A DNA stretch of 64,000 nucleotides from Auanema rhodensis (Eukaryota > Nematoda > Chromadorea > Rhabditida > Rhabditidae): positions 16,097,267-16,161,266 of the forward strand of contig OZ059898.1 of the NCBI GenBank assembly GCA_964057225.1, in the 5' to 3' direction. Position 1 is the stretch's first letter; each line of letters starts with the position of its first letter. The position numbers were made by a program, and so were the translations under genes. The notes under the pieces are model-generated. The model was not told where the DNA came from. It searched no databases and was given only the letters and a program-made list of their open reading frames with translations. Of the stretch, positions 54,790 to 64,000 are shown one piece after another.

Positions 54790-57700
54790 ATGTTCCGACC
54801 TCTGAGTCTTTCTTTAAGAAACTGTAGACCAAATGGTGGAGGTTTGAGTATTAATTATATTTGTTTAACTTTCCCTCTAATAATCCTGTGTCTGAGTTCC
54901 TAAAGTCTAATGTACTCTATCTGTTATTGTTCATTAATTGAGAAAGAAAAATGACCCATGATCCGTGGGTTTAAATTATCACGATCACTTGTTGACGTTT
55001 AACAGTGAAGTAGTGAAGTAGTGAGCAGACAATTGATGACGGATCGCCAGTTTTTTTTTTTGTCCCTCTGTCTAACATTTAAGATTTTTTTTACCTTTTT
55101 ACTGATAAGCTTCTGACAGCTATTCCTTATTCATTTTATTTCCATCTTGTAATTAGTCAGTTAGTACTATATTTTTTCTTGTTACTAGTATTCTCTGAAA
55201 AACCTTTTTTTCAGGGTTCACTAGAAAATTTCAGAGTGCTCGATCTCATTCTAGAGCATTCCGGTTAGTGAAACGTCCGCTCTGTTTAACAGGTATACTA
55301 TCAAAATAATCTGATTACTAGATAGGTTTTACAGCTCCTCGTGTCCTCAATTTAAATACTTTTAATTCACCGTCGTTACGATATTACACGATGGCTACCT
55401 GTGCCGCTCCTGCTAAAGAAAAATATGAGCGCCTCCCAGACTTTGCTCGTCCAACCCATTATAATGTAAAGCTTTGTCCTGATTTGTCGAAGTAAGAGGT
55501 GTCATCGATGACTTAGCATTCACTGAAACTTATAGATTTACTTTTGATGGTTTGATTAATATTGATGTTAATGTGATTAAGCCTACAAATATCTTGAAGT
55601 TGCATGCCCAAGAATTACAAATTTCTAGCGCATCTGTTCAACTTGCTGATCAATCTGGTAATATTAATTTCAAATGTATGAGCAATTAAATGATTCAGTT
55701 CTTAACAACTTGCAACATACGTATGACGAGAAGTTCCAGATTCTTACTGTAAATCTCCCCAATGAGATTGCTTCTCAACAAGTTTGTTAATATTTACAAA
55801 AAATAGTCCATATAGTCATTTATCAGATTAAACTTACGATTGATTTTGTTGGAGAACTCAATGATAAAATGAGAGGATTCTATAGAAGTTCCTACAAAAA
55901 CGGTGAAGGAGAAAACAAATTCTTAGCTTCCACTCAATTCGAGGTTCTTTCCCGTTTCCATGTTGCCCTCATAATTTGTTTTACAGTCAACCTATGCTCG
56001 CTACTCTTTCCCATGTTGGGACGAACCTATTTACAAGGCTACCTTTGATGTGACCTTGGTTGTTGATAAAGAACATACAGCTTTGTCCAATATGGTACAT
56101 AAATATACCAAAACTATTAATTACGATTATTGAAGGATGTCAAATCCGAGAAGGAAAGCCCATGTGGAAAAAAAAAGATAGTTGAATTCAACACTTCGCC
56201 AATAATGTCAACATATCTTGTTGCTTTTGCTGTGGGGGAGCTCGAATACATTGAGGTGATTACAAAATGGGTGTGAATATGAAACATATTGTTATAGAGC
56301 AAAACCAAAAGTGGAACCGTCATGAGGGTTTACACTGTTCCTGGAAAGAAGGATCACGGAGAATTCGCTTTAGAACTCTCGACTAAGTATCTAAATTTAT
56401 AATTTTATTTAACATTAATGATATTATTCATAGGGCTATTGATTGGTACAATGAATGGTTTGATATTCCATATCCACTTCCAAAATGTGATCTGATCGCT
56501 ATCCCAGATTTCAGCATGGGTAAACAAGCGGGGATACTCGAATTTTTGAAATGAGTATGTTTCAGGAGCTATGGAGAATTGGGGTCTCGTAACATACCGT
56601 GAGGTCGCTCTTCTTTTCGACGCTAATAAGTCTTCTACTAGACAAAAGGCTAGAATTGCTCTTATTATTGCTCACGAGTTAGCTCATCTTTGGTTTGGAG
56701 ATCTTGTCACCATGGTATGCTCTGAGATTTATTTACATTTTATATGCTTTCTTGAAGAAATGGTGGACTGATCTATGGCTGAAGGAAGGATTCGCTTCTT
56801 TCATGGAGTATATGTTTGTTGGATATAATTATGATGAGTTCAAAATTTGGTTGTACTTCTTAAATGATGAACTTGCCCAAGGATTCCAACTAGATGCTTT
56901 GAGAAGTTCCCATCCCATTGAAGTTAGTGGTGAAATGTGATCATAGTTTTATATGTTTTACCAGGTTGAAATCGATGATCCCAATGAGTTGGACGAAATC
57001 TACGACTCTATCACTTATGCCAAATCCAATTCTGTCAATAGAATGCTCTGCTATTACTTAGGAGAAGAAACCTTCCAAAAGGGTCTTCGTCACTATCTTA
57101 AGAAGTATCAATACGGAAATGCCGTAACGGTGGATTTATGGAACTCTTTAAGTGAGGCTTCCGGCCAGGTTGAAATGACCAGATTATTCTTGTCATATTT
57201 CATATTTTAGGATGTAGCTAGTTTGATGTCTGGATGGACAAAGCAAATGGGTTTCCCACTTGTAACATGTACTCAATCCCAAAATGGCTCCGACCGTGTT
57301 TTGAAACTCAAACAAAAGAGATTCCTTGCTGATGGCGGAGACGATTGTGCTAATCAGTTGTGGCAGGTAACAATATGATGCTTTTATTAATTAGTGAATT
57401 CATATTATCAGGTTCCTATTACTGTGTCAGTAGGATCCAATCCATCTGGAGTCAAAGCAAGCTTTCTTCTCAAGGAAAGAGAACAAGAATTCGTTATAAA
57501 GGATGTACCTGCTGGTGAATGGTTGAAAGTTTGTTATTTTTCTAATTTCTCGGTTTAATGCAATTTTTAAGTTGAACGCCGGAACTACTGGGTTCTACAG
57601 AGTCGAGTATGATGAAGAATCTTTCAAGACTCTTCTGGCTGCTATTGCAAGCGGACAAATGCCTGTTTTGGATCGTTTCGGAATTACCAACGATCTCTTC

Positions 57701-58866
57701 GCTCTTGTTAGAGCCGGAAGAGCTCCTGCTTCTCAGTTCTTATCTCTACTTGAAGCATCTGTCAATGAAGAAGAAAATGTTGTTTGGGGAGCTTTGGATG
57801 CCGGAATTTCTGCTTTGAATAATGTCATAATGCATGCTGATACCGACGGAAGTCTCAAAAAACGGTATATAATACATTAGGTAACTACAAAATCTTCATA
57901 TTTTCAGCCTTGACAACTTCATTTCTAAAACCATTGCTCCAGTTGGGGAACGAGTTGGATGGGAGCCAAAACCCGGAGAAGGTCGAACATATATGGTTTA
58001 AATAATAATGTTTATGTTTCAGATTCTCAAAGATCACTTATGCGTTCAGTTATTCACGGACGTTTATCTAAGGCTGGACATCAACCCACAATTCTCAAGA
58101 TGAAATCACTCTTCGACGAGCATTTTCATCAAAAAAAAGAACTTCACCCTGACCTTCGTTTAGCGGTTTGGCTACCAATTTGTTTTGAATTTGTCTTTTT
58201 TCCGTTATAGATCTACGGATCTGTAGCCCGCAATTATGGAGAAGAAGCTTTCAATCAACTTCTTCAAATTTACGAAACTGTCGGATTTGGAGAAGTTGAA
58301 AGACAAGCTCTGGTTGCTCTTGCTCAAACACCTTCAATTCCCCTTCTTCAAAACTTATATAATTACGGTATCGTAGAGGTGAGTAGACGGGATTCTTGCT
58401 GTTGATTCATAAATGTTATACAGGGTAAAGTCAGATCTCAAGACTTAATGATGTTGATGGTTGGTCCAAGTGGAAGTAAACCAGGCCAAGAATTCCTCTG
58501 GCCTTATTTCAAAGAAAATGTCAAACTCTTGATTGACAAATTCGGAGGAGCAAATGCCAGTTTATTCCAGGTTCTTAGTCTCGAACATACAATTATTTAA
58601 AAAATATGTTTCAGCATTGTTTCAAGCTTTCTGCCGACAGTTACTGTACCGAAGAAGTTGCTAAAGATGTAGAAGGCTTTTTCTGCACTTGTCTAGACGC
58701 AAGCTCGGTCAGAATTTTAGATAGACCTATCAGACAGGTAAAAAACATATTTGTCTAAATAAGAAATTCAATGTTGCAGGTTACTGAATCTATTCGTTTG
58801 AATCGCTCTCTTCTAATGAAGAACTCACCTGTTGTTGACGAGTTCTTGAAGACGAAAAATTTTTAA
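54790..58866 (+). CDS. pam-1: Puromycin-sensitive aminopeptidase (M1 zinc metallopeptidase)
   Basis: 22 exons, all phase-consistent. The enzyme trims N-terminal residues from peptides, mainly in the cytosol. The body of the protein starts at [21 protein letters not shown] (55391). Two extra upstream exons (54790-54841 and 55215-55292) join it in frame and add an Arg/Ser-rich, acid-free leader ([16 protein letters not shown]...). M1 motifs: substrate-binding [13 protein letters not shown]; zinc-binding [10 protein letters not shown] followed, after an intron, by [10 protein letters not shown], which gives HExxHx18E. YRVEYDE and the C-terminal helical domain ([21 protein letters not shown]) are as in the family. 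The end is DEFLKTKNF. Length is about 900 aa with the leader, normal for PSA. Confidence 0.95.
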
Positions 58867-58982
58867 TTCCTTTCAGCGTACACCAACACATTAATTTCTG
58901 TCAATAACTTTATTGTAATAACTTTATTTTCTGCATAAAGTAATTTCTTGAACAATTTATGAAATTTATGAACTAATGTGAC
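58867..58982. other. Very short convergent gap, aminopeptidase / MIA40
   Basis: Only 116 bases separate the two stop codons of convergent genes, so their 3' UTRs almost certainly overlap or abut. Confidence 0.7.
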
Positions 58983-59512
58983 TTAATTTTTCTCTTCGCT
59001 TGGATCGGAGTTGATACCTGAATTTTTTCGAATATTCAATGCATATTATCCAAATACCTAACCTTTAAAACATTCTGTGCGCGTGACGCATTCCATAAAA
59101 GCCATCATCTCTTCCCCACATCTGCCATTCTGCATTTCTTCCTGTGTAGCAACATTCTGGCAATTTATAGCCTCTCTGCGATCATAATTCAAAGTTTGTA
59201 GAATAATATTAACGGTACCTAAAACTCCATCCACAAGGGCTTGCAACCATATGTCCTACACAGTGGCATTCGAAATTCATAGATCCATCTGGCTTAGTTG
59301 GGCCAGGATTGTTACTTCGATAAACTTCCGTAGGGTCGGTATCAGCTAGCGTTTGTATGTAGTCATCACTAATATCGCTCCAAAATTCTGCTGGGGTCAC
59401 ATAATTTATCTAAAGAACTAAACTGAGTAGTCAAAATAATGAGATCCTCAAATACACTATGCCTCTCAGAAAATATAGGTGGTGACGAAGATGAAGTTGT
59501 ATCTGAAGACAT
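58983..59512 (-). CDS. CHCHD4: MIA40/CHCHD4-like intermembrane-space oxidoreductase with CHC redox motif
   Basis: Four exons (59512-59456, 59409-59219, 59175-59063, 59017-58983), 131 aa, close to the 142 aa of the human protein. MIA40 imports cysteine-motif proteins into the mitochondrial intermembrane space by oxidising them. After an N-terminal Ser-rich stretch, the core reads DGSMNFECHCVGHMVASPCG. The first twin motif is C-GWSFREAIN-C and the second is C-GEEMMAFME-C. The two CX9C motifs appear exactly when the 43-nt intron is removed, which supports the gene model. The redox pair, CPC in the fungal and human proteins, is CHC here. The divergent neighbour MRTO4 starts 203 bp away. Confidence 0.85.
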
Positions 59513-59715
59513 AACTGTACTATTAGCATTATTAAAGATATGTTCTGTCTGCTTAGACTACAGCTAATTTAAAGGTCTGTGTTATCTACTTCCTGCCACG
59601 ATGTTTTCATAATTTCCTTCATGAATTTTGGTTGTGGAATATTTCTAATATTTTTAATTTAATTTAATATTTTGATATTTGGTCAAGCTTATTTTTTTTT
59701 TTTAGAATATTCTAG
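59513..59715. promoter_or_regulatory. 203-bp bidirectional promoter region, MIA40 / MRTO4
   Basis: The whole space between two divergent start codons is 203 bp and ends with a plus-strand ATATTCTAG acceptor directly before the MRTO4 ATG. Both housekeeping genes are probably driven from here. Confidence 0.6.
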
Positions 59716-60643
59716 ATGCCTCGTTCCAGGAGAGATAAGGATGGTAAGTGTAGTACAGCAGATTTTACTTGAACTTTCTTAATTTCAGTTTCTTTGACCA
59801 AGGTCAAGAAGAAGACTAAAGCAACAAAAGAGAGTTTAATTAAAGAGGTATGCTTAATAGTTAAAGTTTGTTAGATATGCATTTATAACCTAATGCATTT
59901 CAGGTTAGAAAATCTGTCGATTCTTATTCTGATGTTTACGTTTTCACTATTGAAAATTTGCGTAGTACCCTATTCACTGATGTAAGAGTAAACTAATCGA
60001 TATTCAGTATGATTATTTTTCAGATCAGACAGAAGTTGAAGGCTTCTTCTCGGTTTTTCCTTGGCAGGAATAATGTTATGGCAGTTGCTCTTGGCAGGGA
60101 CTCAAATACCGAGTGCGCTGAGAAACTACACAAAGTACGGCCTCGTCTATTATTTTTGCATAACATAATCAACTTTCAGATTAGTGAGCAATTAAAAGGC
60201 AATTGTGGATTGATGTTCACAAACTTACCTAAAGAAGAAGTTATCAAGTATGTAGAAAATTAATTTTCTCTTATGTGAATGTGCTTAGATTTTTTGAACA
60301 AGTAAAAGAAGCTGATTATGCTCGTGCTGGTGAAATCGCTACCCAAGATGTTATCATTCCTGAAGGGCCTCTTCCACAATTTGCCTTTTCTATTGAACCT
60401 CAGTTAAGAAAGCTTGGATTGCCAACTCAGTTAGTAAAGGGAGCTATAGCTTTGTATCAAGATTTCGAAGTTTGTAAGGAAGGTAGCGCTATCAGTGTTG
60501 AAAGTGCAAAGGTAGGAAATACATTAACTTTATATTTATGAAACTTTTTCCAGATTCTTAAAATGTTTGAGCGTAAATTGGCATTTTTCCAAGTAAAGCT
60601 GAATTCACACTGGTCGAAGTCAACTGGATTTGAGTCTTTGTAG
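59716..60643 (+). CDS. MRTO4: Ribosome assembly factor MRTO4 (mRNA turnover protein 4)
   Basis: Nucleolar paralogue of ribosomal P0 that occupies the P-stalk position on pre-60S subunits. Seven exons, about 220 aa. It begins MPRSRRDKDVSLTKVKKK, a basic N-terminus, then KESLIKEVRKSVDSYSDVYVF as in the L10/P0 fold. It continues with IRQKLKASSRFFLGRNNVM, CGLMFTNLPKEEVIK, DYARAGEIATQDVIIPEGP, LGLPTQLVKGAI and ends FQVKLNSHWSKSTGFESL. The acidic C-terminal tail of true P0 is missing, as expected for MRTO4. ATG directly follows a TTCTAG acceptor. The next gene begins 190 nt downstream on the same strand, so the two may be one operon. Confidence 0.93.
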
Positions 60644-60833
60644 AGTTATCGCTACCTCGTTGTTATTGTTTGTTGTTGTTGTTAAGATTATTATGGTGCA
60701 GTTTCCAATTGTTTAAGTTTTTTTATTGCAACAAAGTTTTTAAAATACACTGTTTAATAATGTTTCTGATCGTCTTCGTCCAGCTACTTATAGTTTTTTC
60801 TGGGTAAAATTAAAGCTAGATAGTTTAATTTAG

Positions 60834-61398
60834 ATGTTATTACGCCGTATTGGGTTAGTGGCTACGAGAAGATTAGCTTCGAAAGAAGCTGTTGAACCTC
60901 AGTTTAGTAAAAGCGCTGCTTTCATGGTATCTTTCGAGTCATTTTCTTGTTCGTCAGTTGTGTTTAGGGTAAAAAACGAGTTATTCATGGGCCTAGTGCT
61001 ACCTTCGATTATTATACCACGGATGAATTTGCTAACAAAAAAATATTATCAGCTCTTCTGAGTTTAACGGCACTTGTCGCATATTTTGGTTGGATCAGGT
61101 TCGATTAAGCTTGGGTATGAGAACATAAATTTGAGTTTATCAGAGAACCATCTGATTTGGATGATGTTTGGAGTACTCCACCTCATATATTAACTGCTAA
61201 TTTAGAGCGAAAGATGTTAAGAAATCAGATCAAAGATGTTGTAAATCTGCTTTGAAACTATATATATCAATTTTTTAGGCTCAAGATAAAGGCCAAAATA
61301 CTGAATTCTTACAAGCCCAACTTGAATACGTAGATGTCAAGGAGGAAGCCCTGAGAATACAGTTCCAGGACAAAACCAAAAAGATTGGTTCTGTATAA
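60834..61398 (+). CDS. Small single-pass mitochondrial membrane protein, possibly a respiratory-chain accessory subunit
   Basis: Four exons (60834-60926, 60968-61098, 61144 to about 61240, then to 61398), about 140 aa. The ATG directly follows TTTAATTTAG. The N-terminus MLLRRIGLVATRRLASKEA is a typical mitochondrial presequence. One transmembrane segment, ILSALLSLTALVAYFGWI, is followed by the acidic EPSDLDDVWSTPPH and a long charged helix. Presequence, one membrane helix and a charged helix are the plan of several small complex I and complex IV subunits, but I cannot name it. Poly(A) signal AATAAA at 61434-61439. It may be co-transcribed with MRTO4. Confidence 0.75.
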
Positions 61399-61433
61399 TT
61401 TTTTTAGTTTTAGATAATTGTAGTTTATTTATT

Positions 61434-61439
61434 AATAAA
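61434..61439 (+). terminator. Polyadenylation signal AATAAA
   Basis: About 36 nt after the stop codon of the small mitochondrial membrane protein gene. Confidence 0.6.
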
Positions 61440-61588
61440 ATTTTATATTTTCAATACTCTTATTATTATATGGGATCTGATTCTATTAATGGAAACATGA
61501 ATGTTGACAATTTCATTTTTTTTGTTTCTTTGCTTTCTCATTTCTTTTCAAATCAAAAAAATCAAAAACACATGAGAGAAGGTATACA

Positions 61589-61594
61589 TTTATT
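61589..61594 (-). terminator. Polyadenylation signal AATAAA (minus strand, ATP6AP2)
   Basis: Reads TTTATT on the plus strand, about 95 nt past the ATP6AP2 stop. Confidence 0.55.
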
Positions 61595-61689
61595 TTGATA
61601 GTATTGGAATGTATCATTTCTAAGTGCTTTACAATACAAATTAAACCAAATATAAAACCTTGCAAACTAATAGATAAAACATTTCTAGA

Positions 61690-62793
61690 TTAGTCTTTCT
61701 TCATTCGAGTGGTGGTCATTCTATAGATGATAGAATCCTTTCCTGGGTCCATGGTCATCATTCCAACAGCAGCATAAAGAACAGCCAATGCAAGAGCTAA
61801 GGTGATACCAAGGAAGATGGCGAAGATAGCGGGGTAGTCAGATGAGGTGAAGACGGATACGTTGAACATTTGGCGGTATGTTTTAAGGTTCTTGTCACTA
61901 TCAGTAATTGCTGTTGCTTCTCTCTTCTTGATATTATGCTCAGGCTCAGCAACCTTGATGAGGGAAGAAACACAGGCGATCTCTACAACGACATTATCTC
62001 CATAAGCAGTAGTTAAAGCTGAAGTAAGTTCCTGGACGGCATTATTGATGTCAGCGATGGCTACGGCACGTTCGTCATCGGAAAGATTAAGTCCAGAAAG
62101 ACTCTGTAAGTATACAGTTATATCATGTTTTTGTGAATTAAAAAACCTTAATATCGGCACGGTAGATATCGGCGGTTTCAGAGACAGCGAATTTAGCTCC
62201 CTGAGCTTTAATAGCCTGAGCGAGCTTATAAATTTGTTCCAATTCACTACGAAGAGCATCAATCTTAGTCTTGATGACAGAGGTATCAACAGTCTGTTCA
62301 GCAGCTAGTCCGGAAATAGAAGATCCGCTGATGCCTCCCTTGGTAGCATGAGCAAACTCGCGATCAGCTCCAAAAGTCAAAGCGAGCTTAGCATCCAAAG
62401 ATACAAGGTCCAGCCCGTTCTGAAAAACAAACTAGTCACTAAAAACAATTAAACTAGCTACAAACATTTTCAAGATCGAAAGTTTTGGCGTTTTCAGCAA
62501 TCAAGTCAACTCCCTCAACGTAAACTGAAGCAAGAGCACGAGGACGGCTAAACAAATCACTTTCTACGGAGAAGCCTAAACATATAACACTTGAAAGAAA
62601 ATATTATTAGTTAATTGTTACCTTTTACTGGAACAGCGGAAAGTCCAAGAATGTTAGCATTCAAATCGGCAATCTTAGAAGATTTGATAGATCCTTCACC
62701 TGAGATGTCGATACTCTTTGGCAGGGTTGTGAATTGAAGAGAGGAAGCCGAGACTCCGGCTATCAGAGCAATGCTGAATACTATCCACTTCAT
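61690..62793 (-). CDS. vha-20: V-ATPase accessory protein 2 / (pro)renin receptor homologue
   Basis: Type I membrane protein needed for V-ATPase assembly in the ER and endolysosome. Four exons. Signal peptide MKWIVFSIALIAGVSASSL, whose ATG directly follows a TTTTCAG acceptor. The luminal domain includes DLFSRPRALASVYVEGVDLI. The transmembrane helix is FAIFLGITLALALAVLYAAVG. The cytosolic tail MDPGKDSIIYRMTTTRMKKD is diagnostic of the family. A dibasic NIKKREA about 40 residues before the membrane matches the position where the mammalian protein is cut by furin-type proteases. MRPS14 ends 234 nt upstream on the same strand, so the pair may be an operon. Confidence 0.93.
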
Positions 62794-63027
62794 CTGAAAA
62801 TAAAAATTGAAAGCAAAAAACAAAATATATTAAAAGTATAGAAGCCCGTTGTGACAGGTGATAATACATACAATATAAAGGTTTAAAATACATTTATAAT
62901 AACAAGATAACAAAGAAAACACAACAATAATTGCACTTATAATTGACAAAAATAAAAGATCCTACTCATCTACTTAAAGGCTATTATTAAATGAGGTCTA
63001 TGATATTGTGCTTGAATTGAGAACATT

Positions 63028-63726
63028 TTACCACATAGCTCTTTGAACTCCACTGAGCTGACTATGATCTGCCATTTTTCTAAAACCGTTTCGTACATTA
63101 CGATTTTATTTACAACTTTTTAATATACCTGAACAAATGACGATTCAATCTGTATGGTTTTATTTTTCCTCTTTGCCTTCCTGTGAACATACACATGTTG
63201 AGAATCAAACGGGGTCTGCTGTATTTGGGCATATTGTGAAGATTCTCAGCTGCTTCATCTCTAATAGCTTGGGGCAATATGTTATTCTCTTTTAAAGCCT
63301 TAAGCCTCATTCGATCTGCTCCTGTTTCTTGCAAAACTTCACGACGATTTACATCTCTCAACTGTCTCCAGGTTGCCCAGAAAGTCATGCGCTTGCCCTT
63401 TTTCCACCATTCTCTCTCAACATAGTAGGGATACTGGTCGAGTCTAAATATTTTAAGATTGTACAATATGAATCATATGGTTTCTCACTTAAGAGCAGTT
63501 ATAGTTTCACCTGAATATGGCTGATAAACCACGGACTTGTTAGCAGCAGCCTCAATTTCATCCACAACTGGAAGCTCTTTCTGAAAATCAATAAATATTA
63601 TAAGAATTATTATTAAAAACTTACCGATTCAGAAGCTTCAGCAGCAGTGGTAGTAGATGAAGGAGTACACAGAGAGCGACAGGAAGGTGTAAATGATTGC
63701 CTCAGGGTGTTTAAAACCCGTAACAT
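63028..63726 (-). CDS. mrps-14: Mitochondrial small ribosomal subunit protein uS14m (MRPS14)
   Basis: Four exons. The first (63726-63625) encodes MLRVLNTLRQSFTPSCRSL, a mitochondrial presequence. The core is RREVLQETGADRMRLKALKE, ILPQAIRDEAAENLHNMPKY, then RPRLILNMCMFTGRQRGK and the conserved end KMADHSQLSGVQRAMW, which matches uS14m. The family's zinc-binding residues are mostly lost, as in other mitochondrial S14 proteins. The N-terminal extension before the core is longer than in the human protein. The short last exon appears only if a 47-nt intron is removed after HLFR. Confidence 0.92.
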
Positions 63727-64000
63727 TCTTAACAAATACCAAAGTAGTGAGAAATACAGTGATATAACGAAGAGAAAACAGAGCCGTACTTAAACGGAAG
63801 GTTCAACGTCATAAATACATAAAATAAACAATTCTTTAATTATCAATTGATGTACATCAGACATTTTTTTAAATTATTTTGTATGACCTACTGGATAACA
63901 AACTTTAAGGCACGAAACTCAAAAATTTCTCGATAACCGTGTTGATCGTATAATGCTAAACCCGAGATGTTAATTTTGAAGCTATCCTATGGAAAGCTTG
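63727..64000. other. Upstream flank of MRPS14
   Basis: AT-rich, no gene seen. It likely contains the promoter of the MRPS14-ATP6AP2 pair. Confidence 0.4.

Overview
The window is nuclear DNA from a nematode. It is strongly AT-rich. Its genes are broken into many exons by introns mostly 37-60 nt long, with TTTCAG or TTTAG acceptors. Most start codons lie 0-10 nt behind an intron-type AG acceptor, as expected for spliced-leader trans-splicing. The proteins include nematode-typical families (cathepsin B-like protease, lactamase-like protein, KCNQ/kqt channel). I could not name the species. No transposon, rRNA, tRNA or CRISPR array was recognised.

Layout. 1-1541 is non-coding. 1542-8046 (+) encodes AMP deaminase in 26 exons. 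8720-12537 (-) encodes a secreted serine beta-lactamase-like protein. 13725-15755 (+) encodes a protein with two UPF0605/FAM166-like motifs. 16422-17144 (+) encodes a small unrecognised protein with a lysine-rich tail. 17603-19485 (+) encodes a cathepsin B-like protease. 19486-22715 is repeat-rich and non-coding. 22716-26038 (+) encodes a four-helix membrane protein. 28615-44371 (+) is a 15.8-kb KCNQ-type potassium channel gene with 21 constitutive exons and a probable cassette exon. 45477-47408 (-) encodes an atypical rhodopsin-family GPCR. 49807-52477 (-) encodes acid sphingomyelinase. 53464-54509 (+) encodes adenylate kinase 2. 54790-58866 (+) encodes puromycin-sensitive aminopeptidase. 58983-59512 (-) encodes CHCHD4/MIA40. 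59716-60643 (+) encodes the ribosome-assembly factor MRTO4. 60834-61398 (+) encodes a small mitochondrial membrane protein. 61690-62793 (-) encodes ATP6AP2, and 63028-63726 (-) encodes mitochondrial ribosomal protein S14.

The right-hand 12 kb is compact and housekeeping in character, with several mitochondrial or energy genes (AK2, MIA40, a mitochondrial membrane protein, MRPS14). It contains three closely spaced same-strand pairs that could be operons: AK2 with the aminopeptidase, MRTO4 with the mitochondrial membrane protein, and MRPS14 with ATP6AP2. MIA40 and MRTO4 share a 203-bp divergent promoter. The middle of the window (19.5-49 kb) is spacious, with large introns and many (CT)n and (TA)n tracts around neuronal-type genes (channel, GPCR).

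The observations most worth checking are: a perfect 24-bp palindrome in the large KCNQ intron; a phase-neutral 37-codon cassette exon next to a long CT tract in the KCNQ helix A-B linker; two GC-AG introns that share the same donor; a MIA40 whose redox motif is CHC instead of CPC; a possible mitochondrial-type leader on the aminopeptidase; and a GPCR with both DRY and NPxxY motifs altered. Splice structures were deduced by hand from reading frame and splice signals, so single junctions may be off.
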